The notes below the pieces were generated by a model. That model was not told the DNA's origin, ran no database searches, and saw nothing but the letters and a program-made list of their open reading frames with translations. From the NCBI RefSeq assembly GCF_963678635.1, contig NC_087066.1:35343152-35407151 (forward strand): a stretch of DNA of 64,000 bases, written 5' to 3'. Shown piece after piece: positions 9,661 to 21,800 of the stretch. Every line of letters starts with the position of its first letter. The first letter of the stretch is position 1. This DNA comes from Symsagittifera roscoffensis (lineage: Eukaryota; Xenacoelomorpha; Acoela; Convolutidae). A program made the position numbers and the translations under genes.

Positions 9661-10297
9661 TCTTAGCGACTCTAAAAAAACCCAATGGTTTCAGTGTCCT
9701 TTATGCGTTGATGTAAAATCTGTTAATAAAGCAACAATAGGTAATGATTTAGTGCTAGACAATTATGTTAATACAGCCATCTCAAATGTCCGAGTACTCA
9801 AGAGAGTACCAAAAGACTCGCGTGTTCCCTTGGCGGAAAATCTGTCGGACAAAATAAATGACATCGTCTACAATGTAGAAGATGTTACAAAATGGCTAAT
9901 TTTTTTAACGTCGTTCTTGTTTTTTTTGGAGCAACCGAAAAGACGTGGACGCAAACAGACCACAAGCATGAGCTCTTTGATAAATAAAAAAATTCGAGCA
10001 AATGACGTGTCACTTCCAAAACCCCATCCCCAAGTTTCAAGCCCGCCTCTGAGTGACCTCGAGCAGAGAATAAAGTTAATAACTAGTAAGCTCGATGAAG
10101 GAAATGTAAAGGGAGGAATAAGGCTTGCTGCTTCGGATGACAAAATAGCTCCTTTTTCAACTGATAACTATCAAAAATTGTTATCTAAGCACCCGCAGCG
10201 AGCCAAATTTGCAGCTCCAAATCCAGAAAAGTTGGATAGTTTTTTCGTAACCGATTTCGACCTATACAAAGCGATAATGTATAGCAGCAGGTCCTGA
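9542..10297 (+). pseudogene. Retroelement ORF, N-terminal part with PHD finger
   Basis: The ATG at 9542 starts a frame whose first 60 residues contain a C4HC3 pattern (C8, C13, C25, C28, H33, C36, then CPLC at about 53-56), i.e. a PHD-like finger. A basic linker (KRRGRKQ at about 138-144) and a proline-rich stretch follow. The end (KLLSKHPQRA...FDLYKAI) is the usual lead-in to the RT. The frame breaks at about 10280; the next frame continues with AAGPDKIFPQIFKDLV, the expected RT fingers block. The finger may contact chromatin or nucleic acid (inference). Confidence 0.75.
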
Positions 10298-11357
10298 TAA
10301 AATATTTCCTCAAATTTTTAAAGATCTTGTTAGTAAGTCGAATGGCAGTGCAGGACTTAATTTTCTGAAATCGCTTACTAAGCTGATAAACCTCATTGGA
10401 GATGGCAAAATACCGGAACCACTAAGACCTTTCTTTTTTGGCGCAAAGCTTATCGCCCTCATAAAAATAGACGGAGGGTTGAGACCGATTGCCATAGGCA
10501 ACACGCTGAGACGTATCGCGTCTAAATGCGCTGGAAGCAAGGCCCTCTCCGAGCGACAAAATTTTTTCGGAAACGTACAGGTAGGATGCGGTACCAAACG
10601 AGGAGCAGAAATAGCTGCGCACTCGTTTCGAAACCTAATTGAACGCGACGAAAATCCAAAATGTACTGTTCTTTTAAAACTAGATTTTAAGAATGCCTTT
10701 AACTCTTTAAACAGAGAAACAATGCTGAATCATGTTTTTTCAAATCGCCCCGAATTATATAATTACACCCATTGCGCGTATGCTAAACCTAGTTACCTTT
10801 TTTACGGAAGCTCTGTCATAATGTCAGAAGACGGAACTCAGCAAGGTGATCCTGAAGCCCCACCCCTTTTTGCGGAAACAATTCATACACTAGTCAAACA
10901 GTTGGAGTCGAAAATTAACATCTGGTATTTAGATGATGGAAATTTAGCCGACGACTATAAGGTAGTACTCCGGGACCTTAAAAACATTCTGAAATCGGAA
11001 CAAATTTACGGCCTGAGCTTAAACACTGAGAAGTGTGAACTTTGTTTTTTGGGACCGACTACTAGTACACAGTATAATTCAATTTTAACACAATTTCGAA
11101 AAATATGCCCCAAAATAAAAATAAAAACAAAAGAAGAACTCCTCATTTTAGGATCTCCAATCGGCGAACTTTGCCGAAAAGAATTACTCGACGAAAAAAT
11201 TAGGGAGCTTGAAAAAATCTCGGATGTCATTGACAAACTAGACGCCCATTATGGTTTTTACCTCCTGAAAAATTGCTTTAGCATGCCAAAACTCCTATAT
11301 TTTTTGCGTACGAGCCCTTGTTTTTTGCAAAATGATTTTTTTGGAACGCTACGATAA
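10285..11357 (+). pseudogene. Retroelement reverse transcriptase domain
   Basis: After a frameshift near 10280 the RT runs AGPDKIFPQ, GGLRPIAIGNTLRR, GCGTKRGAEIAAHS, LLKLDFKNAFNSLNR (motif A Asp), GTQQGDPEAPPLF (motif B) and NIWYLDDGNLADD (motif C, at about 10919-10950). All catalytic aspartates are kept. A second frameshift in a T-tract near 11340 (NDFFGTLR then stop) separates it from the C-terminal part. The RT is closer to restriction-like-endonuclease non-LTR elements than to LINEs with APE nucleases, judged by the associated C-terminal nuclease. Confidence 0.8.
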
Positions 11358-12429
11358 ATTACTAAGAAATTCGTTATGCAAGGTCACTAACGTGAAAATG
11401 GATGATAACCAGTTTTTACAAGCAGTTCTCCCGGCAGCCAAAGGTGGCTTGGGCGTTTCTTCCGCTCGTCTACTCGCTTTACCAGCTTTCTTAGCCTCAG
11501 CAGTAGGAGCAAAAGATGCCTTGAGCGAAATCTTTGGTTTGGAGCATGTGGATGGAACCTATGATGATGCGCTTAAACGGTGGTTTGACCTTGGAAAAAT
11601 TGAAATGGCTCCGGAAAATGAAATCCAAAAAAATTGGACGGAGCCAATTTTTGACAGCGAAATTGCAGACTTGATTTTACGACTCGAACCAACGGACGTG
11701 AAAAGGTTCAACGCGTTCCAAGATAGATTTGGATCCCAATGGTTGAACGTCATCCCCTGCAAAAATTTAAGGTTAAAACTGTCGAACCAACAACTCAGAA
11801 TTGCGATAGGACTTCGATTAGGATCAAAAATATGCGAACGGCATAAATGCGTGTGCGGAAAAGACGTTACCGAGGATGGTTGGCATGGTCTTTCTTGCCT
11901 CAAAAGTGCAGGGAGATTCTCTAGGCATTCAAACCTGAATGCCCTTATAAAGCAGAGTCTATCATCTACTCACATTCCGTCTGTTTTAGAACCACGACAC
12001 CTCTACAGGACCGATCAGAAGCGACCAGACGGTTTGACGCTCGTTCCATGGGCTGATGGTAAGCAGCTCTTGTGGGATGTAACGGTAGTAGACTCCTTAG
12101 CTCCTTGTAGGATTAATGCCGGGTCTGTTTGTAACCCTGGTACGGCTGCCGCTGAAGCGGAAGAGCGAAAAATTGACAAATATAAAGATCTTGTAAATGA
12201 TGGATATCTTTTTCAACCGCTAGCTTTTGAAATTCAGGGCGCGGCCGGCCCCAGCACAGAAGTTTTTTTGAGCAAGCTTTGTAAGAACCTAAGCATATGC
12301 ACTGAGGAACCCAGAGCAGGCAGCTTTTTAAAACAGAGAATCTCCCTGGCAATACAGATTGCGAACGCCGCTTGCGTACTCGGAACAATAAATGACAAAA
12401 TAACTTTCGACGAAATTTTTTACTTGTAA
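11332..12429 (+). pseudogene. Retroelement C-terminal region with zinc cluster and RLE-like nuclease
   Basis: The 365-residue frame continues the RT (ERYDKLLRNSL is the normal follow-on). It holds CERHKCVCGKDVTEDGWHGLSC-type spacing of Cys and His (about 11833-11900) and then KRPDGLTLVPW with LLWDVTV downstream. That matches the P-D...D-x-T/V core of PD-(D/E)XK nucleases. A cluster ending QRISLAIQIANAA precedes the stop at 12427-12429. Its role would be target-site cleavage. The apparent start at 11332 is an artefact of the frameshift. Confidence 0.75.
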
Positions 12430-12747
12430 CACTTGTATATTATATTATCTCGTGTCGAGTTGCGTGTTCTTATTGAAGAAGCGTAACCCGTATCGATTTT
12501 AAATGAAAAGGACTTAAACACTTGACATCTTCTTTTATCATTATCACTTCCATATCTAGAAAATTCCAAGGATTTTGACTGGAATACATGATGAAGGGAC
12601 TCATGACTGTAACCTCGGTTACTATGATACTTTTGACCTTCTGATTACATTAAAATGATGACCACTCTATTTTAAATATATATCTTAAGTGCTCCTGACT
12701 CATCGCTGATGAAACTATAATAGCCATGCTTTTTGTTTCAGGTACCA

Positions 12748-12830
12748 ATGCAATGGATTTTTTCAGAGAGGCAGTTTCGAAGAACAAAAAGCGGTTTAAA
12801 GAGGGAAATTTTAATTTGGATCTGTCCTGT
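12748..12830 (+). promoter_or_regulatory. Upstream out-of-frame ATG overlapping the PTEN start
   Basis: An acceptor-like TTTTGTTTCAG ends at 12741, so exon 1 may be preceded by a non-coding exon. The first ATG after it (12748) lies 5 nt before the PTEN ATG (12753) in another frame and reads to a stop just past the exon-1 donor (about 12835) if unspliced. It could lower initiation at the PTEN ATG (inference). Confidence 0.3.
12753..12828 (+). CDS. PTEN: PTEN exon 1
   Basis: Encodes 25 codons plus one base, ending NLDLS then T|gtaagt. The basic stretch SKNKKRFKEG corresponds to the PIP2-binding N-terminus. The donor lies in phase 1 at the place where human exon 1 ends. Confidence 0.85.
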
Positions 12831-15800
12831 AAGTTAGAAAGTTTTAGTTTTCAGTGATCTAGTTCGACTACTTCAAGTCGCCGAAAGGCTTTTTTGTTAT
12901 TTGAGAAATTTAAGTTAATTTTGGAAAACTCATTCATCTATGATTGACTGCTAAAAGGACGGATTATTTTTTCAGTTTTGGATTCTGAATAGCAATGGAT
13001 TCTGGGGCATTAAGCCTCATCAGCAAAAAGTGTTCATATAAAATAAAACAAAATTAAAGTTTGGTTATATGAAAATCCTGGAGGTGTAAAAACTACACTC
13101 AGTTGAGCTAAAATTTGTGCAACTGTAATAGCTGATTTTATTATTTTCCTCAATTGCGTTTTCAGAGCTTGCTAATAAGTATAACCCGCCTGATGAGATA
13201 AACTTAATTTTATATACAGAATTTGAACAAGAATACATCACTGCTATGCTGACACTCATTTTTGTCTGCTAACAGGGTAGGTGAACGCTGTGAAGACCGT
13301 TAAACAGGCTATGATGACTTTTTCAGGAAAAAGACCTTAAATTTGTTCACGCTCAAATTTGATTTTTCGCAGTTTGGCTTTGATTTTTTTTTAAATTCAC
13401 TTCATTTCATTTTTAAAAGGAAGTCACATTTTTTTTTTTGAATTAGCAAAAGATAAAAGGTCACAAAAAACGTGATCGACTTCTAATTTTGAAAGTGGAG
13501 TTCAATTGTCAGTTTGTCCAGCGGTTTGTCAGTTTGTCCATCAAATTGAGATAACTTTCATCAAAAAAAGGGTCAATCATCAATTGTTCTTGAAATTCGA
13601 AAAGCTTTACGGCCAAGTGTTTTCACTTTGAACTTCGAAAAATTTAATTTTCAAAAACAAGTCAGTTTCTTTTTGTTTACTTGCGTTCATTTACTCTTTT
13701 CTAACTATCTGTAGGCTATTTTTGCCCATTTACCAGCGCTTCATCAAATCTTGTGAAAGACTTAATTTTCTCTCTATTTTTCAATGGTCAATGAATGTAG
13801 GGAAGACCTTAATTTAGGCCCTGTTGATTTTTTACAGAAAGTGTTTTCAGGTTGACTTTTCATTTCTTTTTAAGCTCAATTCAAACTCATTTGTTAAAAG
13901 GAAGGTAAATTACAAGAAATTGAGCTGGTTTTTATTCTGGAACCTGAACACGTGGTAAGTTAAGCACGGTCCTTGAGATCGTAGGTCTGGGGTTCGAATC
14001 GCGGCTGGACCTTGGCACGCATTAATTTTATTTGCGACGTTTCCGAACATAAAAAATGACAATAACCACCAGGCTAGACGTAAGCAAGTCCCGCGGTCGC
14101 GATAACTTGCCACCGGCTTTATTCAAGAAGATTCCTTCCCTTTGCAAATCTCTTAGTCACATTTTCAGCTTTATTAAGAGAACAGGTTGCTTTCCTTCGC
14201 AGTGGAAGATTGGGAAAGTCAAGCCCTTGCATAAACAAGCTGACAAGCGACTGGCAAACAATTATCGTCCTATCACATTATTAGACATTGCATCCAAAAT
14301 TCTTGAGCGCTGTAAATTTGACGAATTGTATCCTTTCATTAGACCACTTATATCAAATTCACAATATGGTTTCCTAATGCACAACACACGATTATTCAAT
14401 TAATCTGTTACCTAGACGAGATCTATCGCGAGTCAGACTACCGGAATACGATGGAAGCTGTATATATAGATTTCGCTAAACCCTTTAACAAAATTAGTCA
14501 CTCTGTCCTGCTTAATAAGCTGCGCAAATTGGGAATTTCTGGAAGACTCCTAGCGGTTATTAAGAGCTGTCTTGCTGACCGCAGACAGTTTGTTAAAGTG
14601 GTCAAATACTACTCTTCGCTTCTGCTTGTACTTAGCGGTGTACCTCAAGGGTCCATCGATGATTCAAAACTACTTTCTTGGTACTCCGCAAACATTTAGT
14701 GCTATCTACAAGCCGATGTCTACAGAATCCTGCAGTGGTGCAACGACAACTGTATGATGTTACATCCTGATAAATGCCACTTTTTACCTTTCTCACAGCG
14801 TTATTGTACCGTATATGTAGCAGAAAAAGAGCTCACAGTCGTCGAAAGCCAGAAAGATCTTGGTATTTTTTTTCTCATCCAGCTTGTCATGGTCCCATCA
14901 TTTTGAAAAAGCTTGCAAAAAGCGTTGGTAGTCTTGTTTCTTATAAAGCGTAATTGCTGCAGTATTTTACCTCGAGTTCACAAGTTGAATCTATACAAGT
15001 ACATGGTGTTACCATTACTCTTGTATGGCTCATCTGTTTGGTACGCCAACATCGGAAATTTGAAGGCCCTCGAATCCATACAACGCAAAGCTACCAAGTG
15101 GATTCTCTTCGACAACGACTTATCTTACTATCAGCGCCTTATTAGCGTCAACATGTTGCCTATTTCTTTGTATATGGAAGTTAATGATGTATTGTTACTG
15201 TTCAAGATTATCAATGGGAAATACGATTTTAAGTGGGATGATTACGTAACATTTTCGACTGGTCGCCATAAGTTTGATGTTAAACACGTGAACTACGAAA
15301 GATCAAGACACAATTTTTGGTACCGTACGTCGACTAGCAAATATTCAGCACACATCGGTGAATGTTCTCGACTTCAATGGACTCAAGAAACGACTGCTGA
15401 AATACTATTGGAACTTCTTCATGAACAACTACAACGAACTTATCTCGTGTTCTTGGAAAACACTGTGCAACTTGCCGTCAGTTGACTGTTTGACTGTGTT
15501 TTGACGGGGAGAAATCCCCTCACCGCAATGGTCTAAATACTTTAAATAAATAAATAAATTTTTTCTCGGTATTTTGAAGAATAGGGCTACCGTTTGTCTT
15601 CTTGTTTTGTCAGCTTTATTTCCTTTTTATGAAAGTTTCTTGTAATTTCAACAATTTTTTATATTTTAAAGTTGTTTGATTGGTGTAATTTTGCGAACCT
15701 TGACCGTGAGTACGTTCTTTTTTTTTAATTGATTCGTCTGATTACGCTGGCGACTAGCAAGCGTTATCAAGTCGGAATGTTGACTTTTTTCCAGTTAACA

Positions 15801-18800
15801 ACCAGTTTAACAAAATCAGTTGAATCACTTGACATGCTGTTCACCTGGCATGCTCTTCAGCTGACATGATCAATATCATGAAAATTGAACTACTGGCTGA
15901 GTACTATTTACTACAGGGTAGTTTCAGTGTGGGTTTGATACTTTAAAAAATTTTACATAGTATGTTTTTTTCGGCTCAACTAGTGTCTGCTCAAAGATTT
16001 GCTCAGAGTCGGCCTTGTTTCCGCTTTGTATGTTTTGTTCAATTGCTCATTTGAATTTGAATGGCATGCTAGACATGTTTGCCTAGAATTCCTGTTTGAA
16101 GGGATTTTTTTTATTTTTTTTAGACGCTCTGGAAAATTTTAATTTTTTTTGCCAAAATTGTAGTTTTTTTCTCAAAAATCATTCTACCGGTTTTCAAAAT
16201 AGGGTATCCATAGAAAGGCCACCTAAATTTTTCTGTGCATACTCTTTGGTCTGTTGGGAGAATGTTCAACCGATATTTGATTTTTTTGTTTCTGAAAAAC
16301 TAACCTCCCAAACCTGAGGTTGTAAGTAAAATAGAGATAAAGGGTAGTGTGAAGCTTCCCTGCATTAGCGGCCACTCACAATTTTTGCACAGAAAGTTAT
16401 CGTCCCGGGAAAAGTCATTTTTTTGAGTCTTTTCTAAATTTTATGATTTTAACCAATAAATACCGTCTCATATCCATGATTTTGGGTTCAATCTGAAGAA
16501 CAGGTTATAGGAAGCTCCTTTGCATTATTGACGTCCAATTTTTCCGACACAAATTGTTATGGGTTTGGAAAAATCAAAATTTTGATTTTTTGACCGTTTT
16601 CTTGAATTTTTTTTGGCTTTTCTCGAGAACTACCCTGCCAAACCTAGGTTTTTGGGTTCAATCGAAAATAAAGATTGGGCAAAATTTCTTCTGCATAAGC
16701 GGCTACGCCTAATTTTTTAAAACAAAAAGCTATGATTCTCGGAAATGTCAACTTTCCGATTTGTTGACCGTTTTTTGGACTTTTTTAGATAACTATCCTT
16801 TCACATCTGATATTATAGGTTTAATCCTACAGCATATTGCTGGAAGCTTGCCGTTATATTTTGCTGCGCCCAGTTTTTTTTTTAAAAAGTTATGATTTCA
16901 AACAAGTGAAAGTTTTGAAACTTGGACTGTTTTTTGGAAGTTTTTTTAAATCATCGAAAGTTACCGCGTCAACTCTCAGCTTAAGAGTTCAATTGAGAAA
17001 CCCGATTTAGGGAATCTTTTTTTTTACTCTATGGGCCACGACCTGCTTTTAGCAGAAAAAAAAATCCCCGATTTCAGAAAGTCATATTTTTGAATTTCGA
17101 ACGTTTTTAGAAATTTTTTAAATTTCTTAAAATTACCCTATCAAATCTGAGATGAAAATTTCAGTCGGAAGAAGCGATTGCGCGAATTTTCTTGCAGAAG
17201 TTGCTACGCCTGAATTTTTTGTAAGACAAATGTTAGGTCTTTGAAAAACATCTCGAAAATTTTTACCCTTCCCACTTTTTTATTTAGTAGAAAGAAACAA
17301 CAAAGGTTTTGGGGCAATGTCCAATTTTGAAAATACGCATTTCGTCCCCCATCAAATTTCAAAAATTATCAAGTTCGTACCACTAGTCTCAGCTGACCTC
17401 TAGATGTCTTTCATCTATACACTCGAAAGTTTTGGGAAAAATAGATTTTTCTTGTATCGCAATTCGTGCGAAGCTCCGCTTTGCCTCTGTGTATTAAATT
17501 AGCACGTTCGTTTCAGGTTCAAGTTTGATGTTCTACTCTTTCCATCTAGCGATTCGACTGATAATTAAATTAAGACTGATAATTTAGATTTTTGATACTT
17601 TTTTGCTGATGATTTTGCGTATATCGTATATTGCAATGGTTAAGATTTTTTTTCGATTTTCCAGTTTAAATTCAGTGTTTATTTCATGAAATTTTAAATT
17701 AGCCAACTAATTGATGGAAACTGTCATGGTTTCTCGAGGAGTTGGAAATTTGGCTTCGAAGTTTCAGAAATTTTAAATTCAAAATTTTAGCATTTTCTAA
17801 CCCTGTAGTTGTGTACTGTTAGAGTACTCTCAAGGATTGCAAACCTTGTCTCCAAATATAAGAGCTCAAATTTTTTTAGTTTTCGAGACATGATGTGTGT
17901 TATAATTTGTATAACTTAGGTTTAAAAAATTAGAAATTCTCAACCTCAGGAGTTTCAAGTTGCAAATCTTGCGTCAAAATACGACTGCTCAAATGCTCTT
18001 AGTTTCCGAGATGTGGTGTTTGTTGTCTTTTTTTCAAAAAAAAAATTGTTGAAAGATCATAGATATTATAAAAACTTCACTAAGTTTGAGCTTACCAAAC
18101 CTGTAATTGGGTGCTAGCAGAGTATACTCAAACGAGATTTTATTTGCAATATATGCGGTTTTTATGAGCCGTTGAAAACTCAAAGCACCGGAGGTGCGTA
18201 ACATACTAGTTGCAAGCAAATATAAAGCTCTTGTGGATCACGTTTCATGCATTTGTTTCCAAGAGATTTGTTTGTCGAAAATTTTCTGTTGCTTTCATAC
18301 TTATTGGCTTTAATTGTAGCGGCATAATAACCTAGTATTTTGCTTTCTGAAAAAGTTCCTTTGTTATTTTGAGATGCGTAAGACTGAACAAAATGCGTTG
18401 GTATTCTCAAAGTCAGCCCCACAATAACCTACTTGTTTGATCTTAATTGGTATCACAAGTGGTGCGAAGCTCATCTTCGCCTGTGTTGAAAATTTTTTTC
18501 TACACAGGCTTACTTTCTATTTGAACAGAAACCGGCATCCTTTGTCTTAACTTATTATTTTGCGGGAAAATAATGTAATCGAAGTTTTTTTATAAGCTAT
18601 TTCCACAAGTGCAAATGGCGCTTCTCGTTTCACGCTTCTCGTTTCAAGAACTTTTTTTCAAGATATCTTGGTAAAAACAAGATTACCTATTGATTCAGTT
18701 TTCTCTAATTTGGCTGTTTTAAGAAAATAAGTTTTGTCATGAAATAGTCCTGAAGTCTCAAGAGTTCAAGCGTGATATATTTTTTCTTCGAAATTCCAAA

Positions 18801-21800
18801 TTATCATAAAACTTATCTTCTATGGTTTCTTAAGTCTATTAGAATTTTAAAATCATTTTTCTGTTGGCTTTGTTTTGATTCCATTGAAATCCAGTTGAGT
18901 AAAGGAATAAAATAACGTTCTCTAATTACGAAGTGGAAGTTACAAGAAAAAAATTTGATTGACTTAATAAATAGATTTTAATATCAGAAATCCCAGCAGA
19001 CTAATTGAATAATCTTTTGATTGAGTTTCAGGTGATAATTTGAAGAAATTCAGGTGTTTTTTTCTCAAAAAAACTCGGTATGTGAAAATTTTCCAAAAAA
19101 ATGTCAGATCATAGATTTTTTCCAATTGTCTCTTGACTATAGTTTGAAATTTTTTTGTGATTTTAAGTTTCATTACGATGCAATGGATAATAAATAAAAA
19201 ATTTTAAAGATGATTTGTTAGTCGAGCTTTTTTGTCTCTTGCCCTCATTTTTAGTTTCTTGGATTTAATCTTTTTTTGCTCGATTTCTTGTGAAGAGTAA
19301 TGAAGGTAGTGAAGACTCCTATACAGGTTTTGGTTTTTTTTTTTCAGGAAAAAGTTTTAAAATGCTCAAATAACTACAGATGTGCATTCATGCATATTAA
19401 TGAATTTATGAATGCACTCAGGTGTATATGCATTTTTTGAGTTCAATTGAAATTCATCTGCTGAAAGTTACGTTAATAGTACTCTCCGAATACGAACGTG
19501 GAAACGGCATGAAAAAACGTGAACGATTTCTAGTTTCGAAAGTGGAATTTATTTCTAAGATTTCCCAGTGGAATAAAAACTTAACCTATTGATCCAGTTT
19601 TCTCAATTTGGGTTAATGTTATCAAAAAAGGGCCAATCTTATTTTGTTCAGCAAATTCAAAGAGCTTAAAAGGTATCTATTTTTTTCTTTGAAATTCGAA
19701 GAGATGAGAATTTTTCGACAAATTATTTTTTTTTGATTTACTTGCGTTCATTACTCTTTTTTTTTCAACTGTCATTTGGCTATGTTTTATTTGGACCGAA
19801 TGAAGAGCCTAGTTTTAACTAACATCTTTATATAACAGTTTAAACTAACACTGTTGTGTTCTACTCGCCCAGCAGTTGTGCTATGTGGCGTGTAGCCATG
19901 GCGGCTGTGATTTGTTTTTAAGACTTGATGAACAAAGTGAAAATTCTTACGTAGGCCTTAATAATTTCTTTATTTTTTTTCAGGAAATTTTCTTAGAAAT
20001 TGTTCTCGCTCAAATATGATTTTTTTTCGGTTTAACTTTGATGTTTTTTACAATTTTTTTTCCACAAGATTTCGCAGATGTTTAATATTGCTTCTTAAAT
20101 TCAAAATCAATCAACCGCCCAGCGCATCTGGCGTAGAGGTAACACACTTGCTTGAGACCACAAAGGCTCGTGGTTTGACTCCAGCCGGGACCTGTTGTTT
20201 TTTTTTCAAGTAATAAGTTTTCTGCTTTTTCGGACGATCGTCAGTCTATTTATTTTTGCAGGCTGAGTTCCCATAGAAAGGACTCTTTGAAGGTTCAGCT
20301 ATCTTTTAGAACGCTTGTTTAAAGCTCCATTGGTAAAGGCAATTTCTTCGGTTTATGCTTAACCGGCTTAAGTGCATCATATTGCATCATTGGATGAGCG
20401 AAACAGGTTTCCCATGCGTCTGAGTCTTTTGAAGGCGTAGTTTTCAATTTACTTTTTTTTGCTCAACGGGCGACTGCTGATAAAAAGTCCCTTTTGAAAA
20501 CCGCCTTCTTTCTTTGCAACCAACTATTTTTTAAAATTGGCCATGTTTTATGTTTAAGAAAATGGACTGTATTCAAGACAATAAAATTTTTTTGGTAGAT
20601 TTAATTTTTCTCGACATTTCCAAACTAGTGTTTGTTTTATCGACACTCTCTTTATGATGTATCGCAGGTAGTGAGAAGCTCTGAATAGCCTCTGTGTTAA
20701 AGTTCAGTGCGTTTGTTAAAGGGAGGCCAAACTTCACTTTTGAACAGCAAAAGTGTAAAGGTCCCGAAAAACGTCTAAGGCGATGTATTTCTCATTTTGG
20801 GTGATATGTTACAATAGGTGGTAATTTCGAGTATAATGCTTGTATTAAAACTGAGAACTGTAATGCATAATATAGTCATTTCATTTTCAATCAATTTTAC
20901 TACTACTGAAAGTTGAAGATAGTTTTAGTAAAAACATTACTCTGCCAGATGAAATGCTATTCAACAGTTTTACCCTTCTTTTGAAATAAAATTGGCTTTT
21001 GAAACAAATTATAAATAGTGTGCAAAGTATTACAAAAAGTGATCCAGCTATTCAAATTGAGCCTACCGCCTTTTGTCATATATCAACTCATTTTGAACTT
21101 GAAATTTGAAATCTGTTTTTTTTTCTGTTTCCTTGAGTTTATTGACACGTTTTAGACTGTCTTCGGCTTTGATTTTGGCTATGTTTGCTAGTTTTTTCTC
21201 GACCCAAATTTTAGCAATTCAATTCCAATTTGTTAGATTTATACAAAGCTTACATCGGTTGAATTTCCCATCGGCGTTTTGGTCGCAGCTGCTATTGACA
21301 CTACTAGTATCCACATTAGAAAAGAAAATTTTTAGTGAAAAGTTCCACACTTTTAACTAGCATGCAGTTGCGAATAGTTTTGTAGGATCTATATTTGTTT
21401 ACCGGATTTTCAGTAAGTTTTTCTGCTTGATTTGAATTCAGAAGTCAGATATTTATTACAATGAATTGCAGTCAAAGTTTTGACGCCAATATTATCTGTT
21501 TACTCATACGCTCGGTTCTGTACAAAAAATACACGAATTTTTATGATCTCGTAGTCTTGTTTTTGTCATTTAAATAAAGTTTTAAATAAATGATGTGGCA
21601 ATTTTACTTCGACTCAAGGTAACGCTTGCTATTTTGTTGCAGATGTTACATCATCCTTCAGTAGTAGATGTGACGTGACATTAAACTGCCACGAGACGTC
21701 CGAAGAGCCTAAACTGATTGCCATGGGGTATCCTGCCAAGAGAATAGAGGCATCGTACAGAAACCGCTTTGAAGACGTCCTCAGGTTGATAGTTGATACC

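Larger units (their letters stand above)
9208..12429 (+). mobile_element. Non-LTR-type retroelement: PHD finger, RT, CCHC, RLE-like nuclease
   Basis: One strand encodes, in order, a PHD-type zinc finger (9542-9720), an RT (10280-11350) with WYLDDG, and a C-terminal part with a CCHC-like zinc cluster and a PD-(D/E)XK-like nuclease signature (RPDG then WDVTV). No long terminal repeats are visible. Two frameshifts (about 10280 and 11340) break the coding region, so this copy looks inactive. The 5' end forms the right arm of a 453-bp inverted repeat. The 3' boundary is unclear; I place it at the end of the coding region. Confidence 0.75.
12829..21642. other. PTEN intron 1 (8.8 kb), repeat-filled
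   Basis: No host exon is recognised inside. It holds tRNA-derived repeat heads (about 13957 and 20120), a broken LINE (14044-15560), several degenerate copies of a repeat carrying AAAACGTGATCGA-like and TTGCGTTCATT-like blocks (about 13460-13720, 19500-19770), hairpin tails GCGAAGC...GCTTCGC (17468, 18464), and T-rich filler. From 15.6 to 17.4 kb I see only AT-rich sequence with a loosely repeated phrase about every 150-200 bp. Confidence 0.7.
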
